From: Lachnospiraceae bacterium
GTDB lineage: Bacteria; Bacillota; Clostridia; Lachnospirales; Lachnospiraceae
Reading direction: 5' to 3'
NCBI GenBank assembly: GCA_022796795.1
Contig: JAAWJI010000017.1
Location: 1 to 64,000 of the forward strand
DNA: 64,000 nucleotides
Both the position numbers and the translations under genes were made by a program. How positions within the stretch are numbered: the stretch's first letter is position 1; each line of letters opens with the position of its first letter. The notes under the pieces are model-generated. The model saw only the letters and a program-made list of their open reading frames with translations. It was not told the DNA's origin and did no database searches. Below, piece by piece: positions 52,644-61,576 of this stretch.

Positions 52644-54036
52644 TTCCGCCCCTCTTAGTCCAGGCTCTCAGTACATCCCCAGCCATGCGGATCTCCTCCT
52701 GGGACGGCTCCCAGCCAAACTGAATCTCTACGATCCGATCCTCGTAGCAGACCACATACTCCACAGGAAATCTCTCTGGAAAACTAAACGCATAGGCCTC
52801 CCTGGCGCCCCAGGGCTTGGCATCGCTCTGTGTCAGAACTTCTCCCTCTCCAGAGGGATAAAACTCCTCCCACCTGGCGTATTCTCTTTTGATTCCCTCC
52901 AGCAGGAACTCGTAGAGGAAGGGAGCCCGTACCTCTGTAATCGTATAGGCCAATGTAGGATGGGAGGGCGCATCCAGCCGGGGTCTCTGCCCGCAGGTGG
53001 TCTGACTGCACAAAAAAGTGCTCTGGGTTTTGCACTTATAGAGATAGCCCGCATAGGTCTTCCCTGTCAAATCCTCCACCGTAAGAGGCAGGGGATCCTC
53101 ATAAATCTCAAATTCCATTCCCATGTACTCATAGGTCCCTGCAGGATGGGCGCCAAAGTCATGGGAAATGCACAGCCAGACAAGCACAGCCATGACAGCC
53201 CCAGAGCAAAGTAAAGCAGACAACAGAGTGACGCTCCACTTTGTCAGCACAGAAACCTTCCATTGCTTCACCCGTTTTTTTACCCAGGACACCCACAGGA
53301 ATAACACACCTACGTGAAAAATTCCACAAAGAGCAAACACAAGCTGCCTGCTCTGGATCATAAAAATCACCCACAGGACAGTCCCGCCCAGGATATAGAC
53401 AAGCGCCGCTCCTTCCAGCCGCCGGTTCACACGAATCCTGAGAAAGCCGCCTCCTTCCTCCGCCGTCTTTTTCGCCTTTTTGTACCAGCACAGATATTCT
53501 CCTATATTCTTCACACAGAGCACAAACAGAAGACACCAGGCAGAAACCATATGCAGGGTCAGACCGTAGGACAGCGTCTCTGCCGGATCCCGCCATATGT
53601 TTCTCCCCAGCATGGAACACTGGAGAATACTAAGGACCAGCAAAATCCCGGAGGAGGGAAGGAAACTCCTCTTCATACTCCTCTGAATATTTTCCAGCTG
53701 CAGCAGGGCGTCTGTTTCTATGAGACGGGGATTTTCCCCCTCATGATAAAAAATCTGCATCTGGACCCAGGAAGCCGCCAGTCGCCAGCCATCCTTCTCA
53801 CAGAAATCCCAAAGTGTTTTCTGCTCATCCGACGGATAGGGGTCAAATTCCGAGGCGGCAGGGTAATAGACCACGGAAAACTTTAGCTTCACCGGCTCCA
53901 CCCGGCTATAAACCCAGCCCCCCTTCCCGATCTTTTTAAGCATCCATCCCTGGGCTGCCATTCGCTCCAGATGCTCCTCAATCCCCGTGGCGTCATAGAT
54001 CATAAATCTTTCAAACCGACGCTTTTCCATTTTCAT
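52609..54036 (-). CDS. DUF2812-containing membrane protein
   Basis: The 475 residues start with a DUF2812 domain (ERFMIYDATGIEEHLERMAAQGWMLKKIG). About six hydrophobic segments follow between residues 125 and 300, then a large extracytoplasmic or C-terminal region. DUF2812 proteins commonly pair with PadR regulators; here the start lies within the end of the PadR gene. The last ~11 residues (SYNSHPRQSLR) are encoded by the palindromic repeat, so the natural C-terminus has probably been replaced. Function unknown. Confidence 0.75.
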   Translation of the reverse strand: MKMEKRRFERFMIYDATGIEEHLERMAAQGWMLKKIGKGGWVYSRVEPVKLKFSVVYYPAASEFDPYPSDEQKTLWDFCEKDGWRLAASWVQMQIFYHEGENPRLIETDALLQLENIQRSMKRSFLPSSGILLVLSILQCSMLGRNIWRDPAETLSYGLTLHMVSAWCLLFVLCVKNIGEYLCWYKKAKKTAEEGGGFLRIRVNRRLEGAALVYILGGTVLWVIFMIQSRQLVFALCGIFHVGVLFLWVSWVKKRVKQWKVSVLTKWSVTLLSALLCSGAVMAVLVWLCISHDFGAHPAGTYEYMGMEFEIYEDPLPLTVEDLTGKTYAGYLYKCKTQSTFLCSQTTCGQRPRLDAPSHPTLAYTITEVRAPFLYEFLLEGIKREYARWEEFYPSGEGEVLTQSDAKPWGAREAYAFSFPERFPVEYVVCYEDRIVEIQFGWEPSQEEIRMAGDVLRAWTKRGGSYNSHPRQSLR

Positions 54037-54355
54037 GCCCTTTCCCCCTTCCCCATATGCGCTGAAAATCCTCCGCCTGCAAAAGCAAGCGTCTATATTC
54101 CACCTCCAGCGCCTCTTTCCCCTTCTCTGTCAGAATATAGCAGCGCTTACGCCCCTCCGCCTTGGTCTCCCGGATCATGCCCACGGCCGCAAACTGCTCC
54201 AGCAGGTTATAAAGGGTTCCGGAGCCCACTAAGACCCTCTCCCCAGTCATGAGACGAACCTTCTCCATAATATCCATGCCATAGCACTCCTCATGGAGAC
54301 AGAGCAGCACATAATACATTTGCTCCGTCAGGGTTTGAAATTTCACTCTCGGCAC
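54011..54355 (-). CDS. PadR-family transcriptional regulator
   Basis: The 114 residues have the PadR winged helix: TEQMYYVLLCLHEECYGMDIMEKV, VGSGTLYNLLEQFAAVGMI, and GRKRCYILTEKGKEAL with the wing. Members repress membrane-protein genes and respond to small molecules or envelope stress. I chose the GTG at 54355 because GGGAGG lies 8 nt upstream; GTG at 54364 is too near that site. It overlaps the DUF2812 gene and is read from a consensus promoter that lies within a dyad-rich operator. Confidence 0.88.
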   Translation of the reverse strand: MPRVKFQTLTEQMYYVLLCLHEECYGMDIMEKVRLMTGERVLVGSGTLYNLLEQFAAVGMIRETKAEGRKRCYILTEKGKEALEVEYRRLLLQAEDFQRIWGRGKGHENGKASV

Positions 54356-54368
54356 CTTATCCACCTCC

Positions 54369-54428
54369 CAATATCGAATATCGACAATTCTGATTCCATT
54401 ATATTGTCGAATATCGATATTGTCAATA
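54369..54428 (-). promoter_or_regulatory. Consensus promoter within PadR-type operator dyads
   Basis: On the minus strand TTGACA (54421-54426) and TATAAT (54398-54403) are exact consensus boxes with a 17-nt spacer. The spacer and flanks contain inverted copies of ATTGTCGAWATWCGATATT-like sequence (54371-54388 and 54403-54427). The arrangement suggests tight autorepression of a strong promoter. Confidence 0.8.
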
Positions 54429-54465
54429 TACAGTCGAGAAATGAGGCCATTTCCTGTAAAATTCC

Positions 54466-54613
54466 GTTACAATTCACACCCACGCCAGTTTTTGAAAAGG
54501 TTTTATTTGATAAGGGTGCGAATTGTAACAGGGACTGCCCATTTAAAGTCGCCTTCGGTGAGGGGCAGTCCCATCAGCCCCATAACTGTATTGGCGCGGG
54601 TGTGAAAAGTAAC
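54466..54613. repeat. Palindromic repeat, copy B (148 bp, composite)
   Basis: It starts GTTACAATTCACACCCACGCC (54466 onward) and ends with GGCGCGGGTGTGAAAAGTAAC (to 54613), imperfect inverted ends matching copy A. Inside are a third arm GGGTGCGAATTGTAAC (to 54529) and a 10-bp GGGACTGCCC/GGGCAGTCCC hairpin (54531-54540 with 54563-54572). It looks like a copy-A-like unit (54466-54529) joined to an extra segment. There is no coding capacity. Confidence 0.85.
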
Positions 54614-54662
54614 AAAATTCCCTCCCCCTGCAGATCAGGAGGTATTTTTACCGTGACACAAT

Positions 54663-54708
54663 AGAAAAGACAGCACACCCCTGTTTCCCAGGGCCGCACT
54701 GCCTTTTT
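54663..54708 (-). terminator. Terminator of the CFI-box/metY operon
   Basis: On the minus strand AAAAGGCAG pairs with CTGTCTTTT and CCCTG with CAGGG, forming a long hairpin whose 3' side is T-rich (TTTTCTATTG). Confidence 0.7.
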
Positions 54709-54730
54709 GCACTTTCCTATTCTCTTCCTT

Positions 54731-56002
54731 CTATACCTGGGCCAACGCCTGCTCCAGATCCTCTATAATATCCTGTGGATCCTCGATCCCCACGGAAAAC
54801 CGAATCATACCAGGCGTCACCCCAGCCTCCCGCAGCTGCTCGTCGTTCATCTGCCGGTGGGTATGGCTGGCAGGATGCAGCACGCAGGTGCGGGCGTCCG
54901 CCACATGGGTTACAATCTGGGCCAGCTTCAGACTGTCCATGAAACGCACAGCCTCTTCTCTTCCGCCCTTCAGGCCAAAAGAAATGACGCCGCAGGTTCC
55001 CTTTGGCATATATTTCTTTGCCAGATCATAATATTTATCCCCGGGAAGTCCCGCAAAATTCACGAACTCCACCTTTTCATGGGCTGCCAAAAACTCCGCC
55101 GCCTTCTGGGCATTGCTGCAGTGCCTGGGCACACGCAGAGCCAGGGTCTCCAATCCTACGTTCAGCAGAAACGCATTCATGGGAGAGGGAATACTGCCCA
55201 GGTCCCGCATAAGCTGGGCCGTCATCTTGGTAATATAGGCCAGTTTTCCAAATTTCTCCGTGTACACAATGCCATGGTAGGTCTCATCCGGTGTGGTAAG
55301 TCCGGGAAACTTCTCCTTCCAGGCATCCCAGTCGAAATTGCCGCTGTCCACCACGCAACCTCCCACAGCCATGGCGTGGCCGTCCATGTATTTGGTGGTG
55401 GAATGGGTTACAATATCCGCTCCCCACGCAAAGGGCCTGCAGTTGATGGGGGTGGGAAAGGTATTGTCAATAATCAGTGGACATCCATGCTTATGGGCCA
55501 GCCGGGCAAATTTCTCAATGTCCAGCACCACCAGAGCCGGATTGGCTACGCTCTCTCCCAGCACCGCCTTGGTATTGGGCAGAAACGCCTGTTCCAGTTC
55601 CTCCTCGGCGGCGTCCGGATCCACAAAGGTGCAGGCAATGCCCAGCTTTTTGATGGTTGCCGCACACAGGTTAAAGGTTCCGCCATACAGGGTGGAGGAA
55701 CAGACAATGTGATCCCCCGCCTGACAGATGTTGGCAATGGCGTAAAAGTTGGCCGCCTGCCCCGAGGAGGTCAGGATGGCTGCCACGCCTCCCTCCAGCT
55801 CCGCGATCTTTGCCGCCACGCAGTCATTGGTGGGATTTTGCAGGCGCGTATAAAAATATCCGCTGTCCTCCAAGTCAAAGAGGCGTCCCATCTCCTCCGT
55901 GTTATCATATTTAAACGTGGTGCTCTGATAAATGGGGAGCACTCTGGGCTCGCCTTTCTTCGGCTTCCAGCCGGACTGTACACAAATGGTATCCGTTCTC
56001 AT
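54731..56002 (-). CDS. O-acetylhomoserine aminocarboxypropyltransferase-type enzyme (Cys/Met metabolism PLP family)
   Basis: The 423 residues contain YTRLQNPTNDCVAAKIAELEGG, SSTLYGGT, LIIDNTFPTPINCRPFAWGADIV and the PLP-binding Lys in THSTTKYMDGH. The length and HPASHTHRQ segment near the C-terminus match O-acetylhomoserine sulfhydrylases (MetY). It would make homocysteine from O-acetylhomoserine and sulfide. Its ATG overlaps the preceding stop (ATGA), so it is translated with the CFI-box gene. Confidence 0.88.
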   Translation of the reverse strand: MRTDTICVQSGWKPKKGEPRVLPIYQSTTFKYDNTEEMGRLFDLEDSGYFYTRLQNPTNDCVAAKIAELEGGVAAILTSSGQAANFYAIANICQAGDHIVCSSTLYGGTFNLCAATIKKLGIACTFVDPDAAEEELEQAFLPNTKAVLGESVANPALVVLDIEKFARLAHKHGCPLIIDNTFPTPINCRPFAWGADIVTHSTTKYMDGHAMAVGGCVVDSGNFDWDAWKEKFPGLTTPDETYHGIVYTEKFGKLAYITKMTAQLMRDLGSIPSPMNAFLLNVGLETLALRVPRHCSNAQKAAEFLAAHEKVEFVNFAGLPGDKYYDLAKKYMPKGTCGVISFGLKGGREEAVRFMDSLKLAQIVTHVADARTCVLHPASHTHRQMNDEQLREAGVTPGMIRFSVGIEDPQDIIEDLEQALAQV

Positions 56003-56778
56003 GCTATGTACCTTCCTTTCAGCTCCAGCACCATATCCGTATAGCAGCTCTCACATTCCTGCAGATTCTGTCCTTCTATATAACGGATACAGGGCTTTAA
56101 ATACTCATTCCAGATCTGCTGATATACCTGGGCCCGGTTTTCCTGCCGGTTGATCCGCGTGACAATGGTAGGAGCAATATCATAGTATTCCTCCACCAAA
56201 GCCCTGCCCTCCCGGGTGCCCATCAGGTAGGTATCCCGATAATGGCGAAGCAGCTCCAGCTCATAGCAGTCGTCTTCTTTCCCCAGGCTCTCGCAGACAG
56301 CCGTAGTAATATAGCAGAATTTCCGGTGAAAGCCCTCCTCGATCTTCTCATAGGTGGCCTTCCCCACATTCACCTTATATCGTTTATTCCATACCTCAAC
56401 CATAGCGTCCGTCACAGGCCCGGAGCACCGGCCCCGGTATTCCAGAATAGCCGGAAACAAATAGGTAGCCAGCACCATATTGAAATTCAGCTGCTGATCC
56501 TCCCGCTTGGATTTTTTCTCAATCGCCTTCAAGGGGCCCTCCGCCAGGTCTGCTAGGCGGACTGCCAGCTGCTGGCACCAGCCCTGCTGATCCTCTCCCG
56601 ACTGGTAAACATTCTCCATGGCTGCGATCACCGGCTCGTGCTTCTGGTAATAGCTCTGAAACAGTTCCGGATAGCTGGCGCGCTTAAACTGGACCATGGG
56701 ATTCTCCACCCCGAAAAGCATACTCTCAAGCCCTTCCAGCGCCTGCTTACTGGCCTCTTCATAAGCTGTGGCGTCCAT
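55999..56778 (-). CDS. CFI-box-CTERM-type protein, function unknown
   Basis: The 259 residues are mainly helical. Near residue 153 is FCYITTAVCESLGK followed by DCYELELLRHYRD, a variant of the CFI-box pattern (C-F-I-A-T-A, then L-R-x-F-R-D) found in many proteins of unclear role. An adjacent pair of Cys (CESC) lies close to the C-terminus. There is no signal peptide or membrane segment. It lies between yebC and the MetY-type gene and is coupled to the latter by a 4-nt overlap. Confidence 0.65.
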   Translation of the reverse strand: MDATAYEEASKQALEGLESMLFGVENPMVQFKRASYPELFQSYYQKHEPVIAAMENVYQSGEDQQGWCQQLAVRLADLAEGPLKAIEKKSKREDQQLNFNMVLATYLFPAILEYRGRCSGPVTDAMVEVWNKRYKVNVGKATYEKIEEGFHRKFCYITTAVCESLGKEDDCYELELLRHYRDTYLMGTREGRALVEEYYDIAPTIVTRINRQENRAQVYQQIWNEYLKPCIRYIEGQNLQECESCYTDMVLELKGRYIA

Positions 56779-56851
56779 GTACGTTCCTCCTTTCCATAAC
56801 AGTTCAGATAAGCCGCCCTGTTACTCCTTTCGTACATTCATACGACAAGTC

Positions 56852-57580
56852 CTATTCCTCCCAGTTATGGTATACGGCCTGCACGTCGTCGTCATCCTCC
56901 AGCAGATCCAAGGTCCGCTGCAAATTCTTCAGATCCGCTTCCTCTGTCAGAGTCACATAGGTCTGGGGAATCATGGTCACCTCTGCCTCAGCCATGGGAA
57001 TCCCCTGATCCTCCAGGGCCTGACGCACAGCGCTGAATTCATCCGGATCCGTGATCACCTCAAAGCAGTCCTCCTCCTCGGAGAAATCCTCCGCCCCCGC
57101 ATCCAGGGCCAGCATCATCAGATCGTCCGCCTCCATGTCGCATTCTTCCTTGTCAATGACGATCTGCCCCTTTTTGTCAAACATATAGGACACGCAGCCT
57201 GTGGTTCCCACGCTTCCGCCTCCCTTGGTAAAAGCGCTTCGCACATTGGCCGCCGTCCGGTTTCGGTTATCCGTCAGGGCATCCACAATAATGGCGGTTC
57301 CGCTGGGACCATAGCCCTCATAGGTTACATACTCGTAATTTACGGCGTTGGCATCCCCTGCCGCCCGCTTAATGCCCCGGTCAATGGTATCATTGGGCAT
57401 ATTGTTGGCCTTGGCCTTGGCGATCACGTCCCGAAGCTTGCTGTTGTTGGCCGGATCTGCTCCGCCCTCCTTCACAGCCACCGCGATCTCACGTCCGATA
57501 ATGGTAAAAATCTTGCCCTTAGCCGCATCATTCTTCTCTTTTTTATGCTTGATATTGGCAAACTTTGAATGTCCTGACAT
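56852..57580 (-). CDS. YebC/PmpR-family regulator or translation factor
   Basis: The 242 residues begin [25 protein letters not shown] and contain [14 protein letters not shown] and [19 protein letters not shown], the full YebC pattern. Members were first called transcription regulators and more recently linked to relief of ribosome stalling. The ATG at 57580 fits the family start; a GTG 12 nt earlier is less likely. The second residue pair [10 protein letters not shown] differs from the usual SGHSKWxNI by Phe for Trp. Confidence 0.93.
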   Translation of the reverse strand: MSGHSKFANIKHKKEKNDAAKGKIFTIIGREIAVAVKEGGADPANNSKLRDVIAKAKANNMPNDTIDRGIKRAAGDANAVNYEYVTYEGYGPSGTAIIVDALTDNRNRTAANVRSAFTKGGGSVGTTGCVSYMFDKKGQIVIDKEECDMEADDLMMLALDAGAEDFSEEEDCFEVITDPDEFSAVRQALEDQGIPMAEAEVTMIPQTYVTLTEEADLKNLQRTLDLLEDDDDVQAVYHNWEE

Positions 57581-57720
57581 CTGAAAAAACACTCCTTTTC
57601 TCTGCTTACGGCTCCCCGTTCCTGAAAGCGAACCGTCTGTTCCTTCTCATCTGCCCTTTTATGACAGAATTTCTTATCTATTTTAGCACCATTTCCCTGG
57701 ATTGGCAAGCAAATATGTAT

Positions 57721-58074
57721 TCATTCCAAATCCAGACTGACCCGAAGTCCCCGGTTCACCTGCGCCAAAAGCCTGTCGTCCAGATGACAGACCTTATCCT
57801 TCAGCCTCTGCTTGTCGATGGTGCGCAGCTGCTCCAGCAGGATCACCGAATCCTTCATAATATTGCATTGCCGGGTGCTCAGCTCAATATGGGTGGGAAG
57901 CTTCGCCTTATTCATCTTGGAAGTAATGGCCGCCACAATCACCGTGGGGCTGTGCCGGTTTCCTGTATCGTTCTGCACCACCAGCACCGGACGGATCCCG
58001 CCCTGCTCGGATCCAACCACCGGCCGCAGATCCGCATAATAAATATCTCCGCGTCTGATAATCACCTGATTCAC
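57721..58074 (-). CDS. MazF/PemK-family endoribonuclease (EndoA-like)
   Basis: The 117 residues start [36 protein letters not shown], with the GxIRP motif. [16 protein letters not shown] and the C-terminal helix complete the EndoA fold. Such toxins cut mRNA at short sequences. In Bacillus, endoA follows alr with an antitoxin gene between; here the 144-nt gap after alr is too short for one and no antitoxin ORF is seen. It is probably chromosomal and housekeeping-like rather than plasmid-type. Confidence 0.9.
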   Translation of the reverse strand: MNQVIIRRGDIYYADLRPVVGSEQGGIRPVLVVQNDTGNRHSPTVIVAAITSKMNKAKLPTHIELSTRQCNIMKDSVILLEQLRTIDKQRLKDKVCHLDDRLLAQVNRGLRVSLDLE

Positions 58075-58218
58075 TCTCCGTATTTTAGAATAATGAAAGT
58101 ATTTCCAAAATATCGCATCGTATTCCGGATCATACAGACTTTTTCCGAATCACGGATCCACCGGCCCTCTGCCAAAACCTAAAAGCGCCCGGCTTCCCCA
58201 CAAAACGACCGGAAGACT

Positions 58219-59379
58219 CTATTCGCCCACAGGTTTTCCTCCCTGGTAATAGATCCGGGGCACACGCCTGGTAATGCAGCAGACAAACTCATAATTAAAA
58301 CGGCCGGACAGATCTCCAAGCTTCTCCACAGAGATTTTCTCCCCCTGATCCTCTCCCACCAGGGTCACCTCCATGCCTTCCCTGGCCTCCGGAATCTCCG
58401 TCACATCCACCATCATCTGATCCATGCAGACCCTTCCCCGAATGGGCGCTTTCTTGCCATGGATCAGCACATAGCCTTTGTTGGACAGCTGCCGGGGATA
58501 TCCGTCCCCGTAGCCCACAGGAATGGTGGCAATGCGGCGCACCGAATCCGCCGTGTAGGTGCCCCCATAGCTGATGCTGGTTCCCGGTTCCACGGTCTTC
58601 ACGTACACCAGATGGCTCTTTATGGACATCAGCGGCTTTAGCAAAACCGAGTCCCGGCTCACCTCATCGGAAGGATAGAGACCGTAGAGAATAATCCCGG
58701 CCCGCACCGCATCCATATTGGCCTCCCTGAAATCTATGATCCCGGCGCTGTTGGAACAGTGGCGCAGGGCAAAGCGAATTCCCTTTCCCTCACAGCTCTG
58801 GACAAAATCTATAAACCGGCGAAGCTGGTTGTTCACAGAGGTTTTATCCCACTCGTCTGCCCGGGCAAAATGGGTAAAAACCCCCTCCAGCTCCACCTGG
58901 GGCAGGTCTTTGATCCGCGCGATCTCTTTCAGGCTCTCCTCATGATCCCCGAAACCAATACGTCCCATACCCGTGTCCACCTTTATGTGGAACCGCACCG
59001 GCTTCCCCTGTCTTTGGGCCTCCTGGGACAAAAGCTCTGCCATGTCGTAGCGGAAAACCGCAGGCCGCAGATCCTGCTCCACAATCACCGGATAATGCTC
59101 CGGAAAGGTATACCCCAGAATCAGAATCGGGCTTTTGATCCCGCCCTCCCGCAGGGCAAGAGCCTCTTCCACCGTAGCCACCGCAAAGCCCCACAGACTC
59201 TCCTGTCTCTCCAAAAGCCGGGCCAGGGGCAGGGCTCCATGGCCGTAGCCGTCCGTCTTGACCACGGCGATGATTCTGGTCCCCGGCTTTACGCTTTGCC
59301 GGATCTGTGTATAATTATATTCTGCCGCATCCAGATCAATGGCTGCAAAGACACGGCTGCTTTTGTTTCCTTCTCCCAT
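58219..59379 (-). CDS. alr: Alanine racemase
   Basis: The 386 residues hold the PLP Lys in IAVVKTDGYGHGA and the catalytic Tyr in TSISYGGTYTAD. FTHFARADE and RVCMDQMMVDVT follow the usual order. It makes D-alanine for peptidoglycan. mazF follows downstream, an order common in Firmicutes. Confidence 0.95.
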   Translation of the reverse strand: MGEGNKSSRVFAAIDLDAAEYNYTQIRQSVKPGTRIIAVVKTDGYGHGALPLARLLERQESLWGFAVATVEEALALREGGIKSPILILGYTFPEHYPVIVEQDLRPAVFRYDMAELLSQEAQRQGKPVRFHIKVDTGMGRIGFGDHEESLKEIARIKDLPQVELEGVFTHFARADEWDKTSVNNQLRRFIDFVQSCEGKGIRFALRHCSNSAGIIDFREANMDAVRAGIILYGLYPSDEVSRDSVLLKPLMSIKSHLVYVKTVEPGTSISYGGTYTADSVRRIATIPVGYGDGYPRQLSNKGYVLIHGKKAPIRGRVCMDQMMVDVTEIPEAREGMEVTLVGEDQGEKISVEKLGDLSGRFNYEFVCCITRRVPRIYYQGGKPVGE

Positions 59380-59502
59380 GCTTTCTTCCCCCTATATTCT
59401 ATGAATTTCTCATGGATTGGTTCCACGTTCTTTTGCATTTGCTTCCTGCCCTTTCGGGCATTTTCTCTTATCTGGGTTTTCCAAAAAAGGAAAAAAAGAG
59501 CA

Positions 59503-60147
59503 TCATTCCAGATGCTCCTTCTCATACCGCGTAATATTATAGGACAGCTGCATCAGGCTTTCCGACAGATGCACATTTTCCACCAATACATCCTCCGGCA
59601 CCTGCAGATCCACGTGGGCGAAATTCCAGATGGCCTTTACCCCGTACCGGACCAAAAGCTCTGTCATCTCCTCGGCCTTGGACTTTGGCAGGGTCAGGGC
59701 CGCGATCTGAATGGCCTCCTTCTGAATAAATTCCCTCAGATCCTCCAGCATGTGAATCTGGATTCCCCGGACGCTTAATCCCTTCAGCACCGGATTCACG
59801 TCAAAGATTCCCTTGATCACAAAACCATTCTTCTCAAAAGCCACATAATTTGCCAGAGCCTGGCCTAAATTTCCGCCGCCTACAATAATCATATTGTGCT
59901 GCTTGTCTACCCCCAGGATTTTCCCGATCTCCTCATAGAGATATTTTACATTGTACCCATATCCCTGCTGACCGAAACCGCCGAAATTGTTCAGGTCCTG
60001 CCGAATCTGGGACGCCGTCACCTTCATGCGGCTGCTCAGCTCACTGGACGAAATCCTCTCAACCCCACTCTCCAGGATCTCTCCCAGATACCGGTAATAC
60101 CTGGGAAGCCGCTTGATTACCGCTTTCGAAATTTCCCGTTCTTCCAT
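59503..60147 (-). CDS. rex: Redox-sensing transcriptional repressor Rex
   Basis: The 214 residues have an N-terminal winged helix (AVIKRLPRYYRYLGEI, SSRMKVTASQIRQDLNNFGGFG). A Rossmann domain with GGGNLGQALANY at about 90-101 binds NADH/NAD+. Rex represses fermentation genes when NADH is low and releases DNA when NADH rises. It is followed by alr after 123 nt. Confidence 0.96.
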   Translation of the reverse strand: MEEREISKAVIKRLPRYYRYLGEILESGVERISSSELSSRMKVTASQIRQDLNNFGGFGQQGYGYNVKYLYEEIGKILGVDKQHNMIIVGGGNLGQALANYVAFEKNGFVIKGIFDVNPVLKGLSVRGIQIHMLEDLREFIQKEAIQIAALTLPKSKAEEMTELLVRYGVKAIWNFAHVDLQVPEDVLVENVHLSESLMQLSYNITRYEKEHLE

Positions 60148-60277
60148 CTCGCTACCTCGTTCCCTTTTCAGGGGGACGCTTCCCCTTTTCTACCTGATTT
60201 TTATTATATCGGCTTGCCAAAAAATTGTCAATATACCAGGGCATGTTTTCCATGTCTATGACCAGTCTCTCTATCTG

Positions 60278-61483
60278 CTAAAACACATATTCCTTCAGTC
60301 TCCCAAATGCCTCCTGCACCAGGGAAAAGGGCAGCGCCAGGTTCATACGGATATGGTCGGATCCGAAAAAGGGCCTGCCGTCCTGCCAGATCACGCCCAC
60401 CCGGATTCCGGCGGCCAAAAGCTCATCCATGGTTTTTCCATGCTCCCGGCACCAGTCCTGGCAGTCCAAAAAGAGCATGTAGGTTCCCTGGGGCTTCGAT
60501 ACGCTCACTCCCGGAAAATACTCCCCAATATAAGCGCAGGCATACTTCACATTGGCGGCCAGCACCTGGCGCAGCTCCTCCACCCAAGCCATGCCCTCCG
60601 GCTTATAAGCGCCTATGAGGGCGTGCATGGAAAGCACATTCATCTCGTTATAATGGCTTAGGGACGCTTCCTTTAAGACCCGTTCCCGCAGCCAGGGGTT
60701 GTATATAATATGGTAGCTTCCCACCAGACCTGCCAGGTTGAAGGTCTTGGAGGGCGCATAGAAGGCCGCCGTGCGCATCCTGGCATCCTCGGACACGGAC
60801 TGGGTGGGGATGTGCCGGTGTCCCTCCAAAGTGAGATCCGACCAGATTTCGTCAGAGACCACGTACACCTGATTTCTCTTGTAAATCTCCATGGCCCGGA
60901 CCAGCTCCCATTCCTCCCACACCCGGCCGCAGGGATTGTGAGGTGAGCAGAAAATAGCTGCGTGAATATGGTATTTTTGAATCTTTGCCTCCATATCCTC
61001 AAAGTCCATACGCCATATGCCCTTCTCGTCCTGTTTTAAGGGACTGTGTATACTGCGAAACCCGTTATTTTGCAAGCTCATGGTAAACCCCACATAGGCA
61101 GGCGTATGAAGCAAAACTCCATCTCCCGGGGAGCACAGCACACGCAATACGCTTAGCACACCGCCCAACACCCCATTTTCATAACCGATATGCTTTCTCT
61201 CCAAACCAGTTACGTTGTTTCGAACCTGCTGCCAGCGGATAATCGACCCATAATACTCCTCTCTGGGCAGGAAATATCCATAGGCCGGATGGGCAATCCG
61301 TTCTTTTAGCGCCTGGGTAATGGAGGGCGCCACAGGGAAATTCATGTCCGCCACCCACATGGGGATCCTGGAAAATCCCTCCGCCACCTGCCCTTCCCCG
61401 TCCTCTTGGGAAAAGCCGGTCTGATCCACCGCAATGGCGTCTCTTCCCCTTCTATCCAGAATAGATGTAAAATCATACTGCAT
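60278..61483 (-). CDS. MalY/PatB-type aminotransferase (cystathionine beta-lyase-like)
   Basis: The 401 residues have IPMWVADMNFPVAPSI at the N-terminus, FCSPHNPCGRVW, VVSDEIWSDLTLEGHRHIP and the PLP Lys in YAPSKTFNLAGLVGS, as in the MalY/PatB group. Members cleave cystathionine or related sulfur amino acids. The MetY-type enzyme nearby makes a sulfur-amino-acid role plausible. The start at 61483 has GGGG 11 nt upstream; a longer frame to 61552 adds an unconserved stretch. Confidence 0.87.
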   Translation of the reverse strand: MQYDFTSILDRRGRDAIAVDQTGFSQEDGEGQVAEGFSRIPMWVADMNFPVAPSITQALKERIAHPAYGYFLPREEYYGSIIRWQQVRNNVTGLERKHIGYENGVLGGVLSVLRVLCSPGDGVLLHTPAYVGFTMSLQNNGFRSIHSPLKQDEKGIWRMDFEDMEAKIQKYHIHAAIFCSPHNPCGRVWEEWELVRAMEIYKRNQVYVVSDEIWSDLTLEGHRHIPTQSVSEDARMRTAAFYAPSKTFNLAGLVGSYHIIYNPWLRERVLKEASLSHYNEMNVLSMHALIGAYKPEGMAWVEELRQVLAANVKYACAYIGEYFPGVSVSKPQGTYMLFLDCQDWCREHGKTMDELLAAGIRVGVIWQDGRPFFGSDHIRMNLALPFSLVQEAFGRLKEYVF

Positions 61484-61576
61484 CTCTGTGTCATCCCCCT
61501 TCTTGTCTCCTTGCAGCCCTACTTTCCTGTAAAATATTCCCATATATCTCAAACAGTTTCAAATTTCACTTTCATC

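Noticed and set aside
58075..58218. Antitoxin gene between alr and mazF
   Set aside because: The gap is 144 nt and holds no ORF with a ribosome site.
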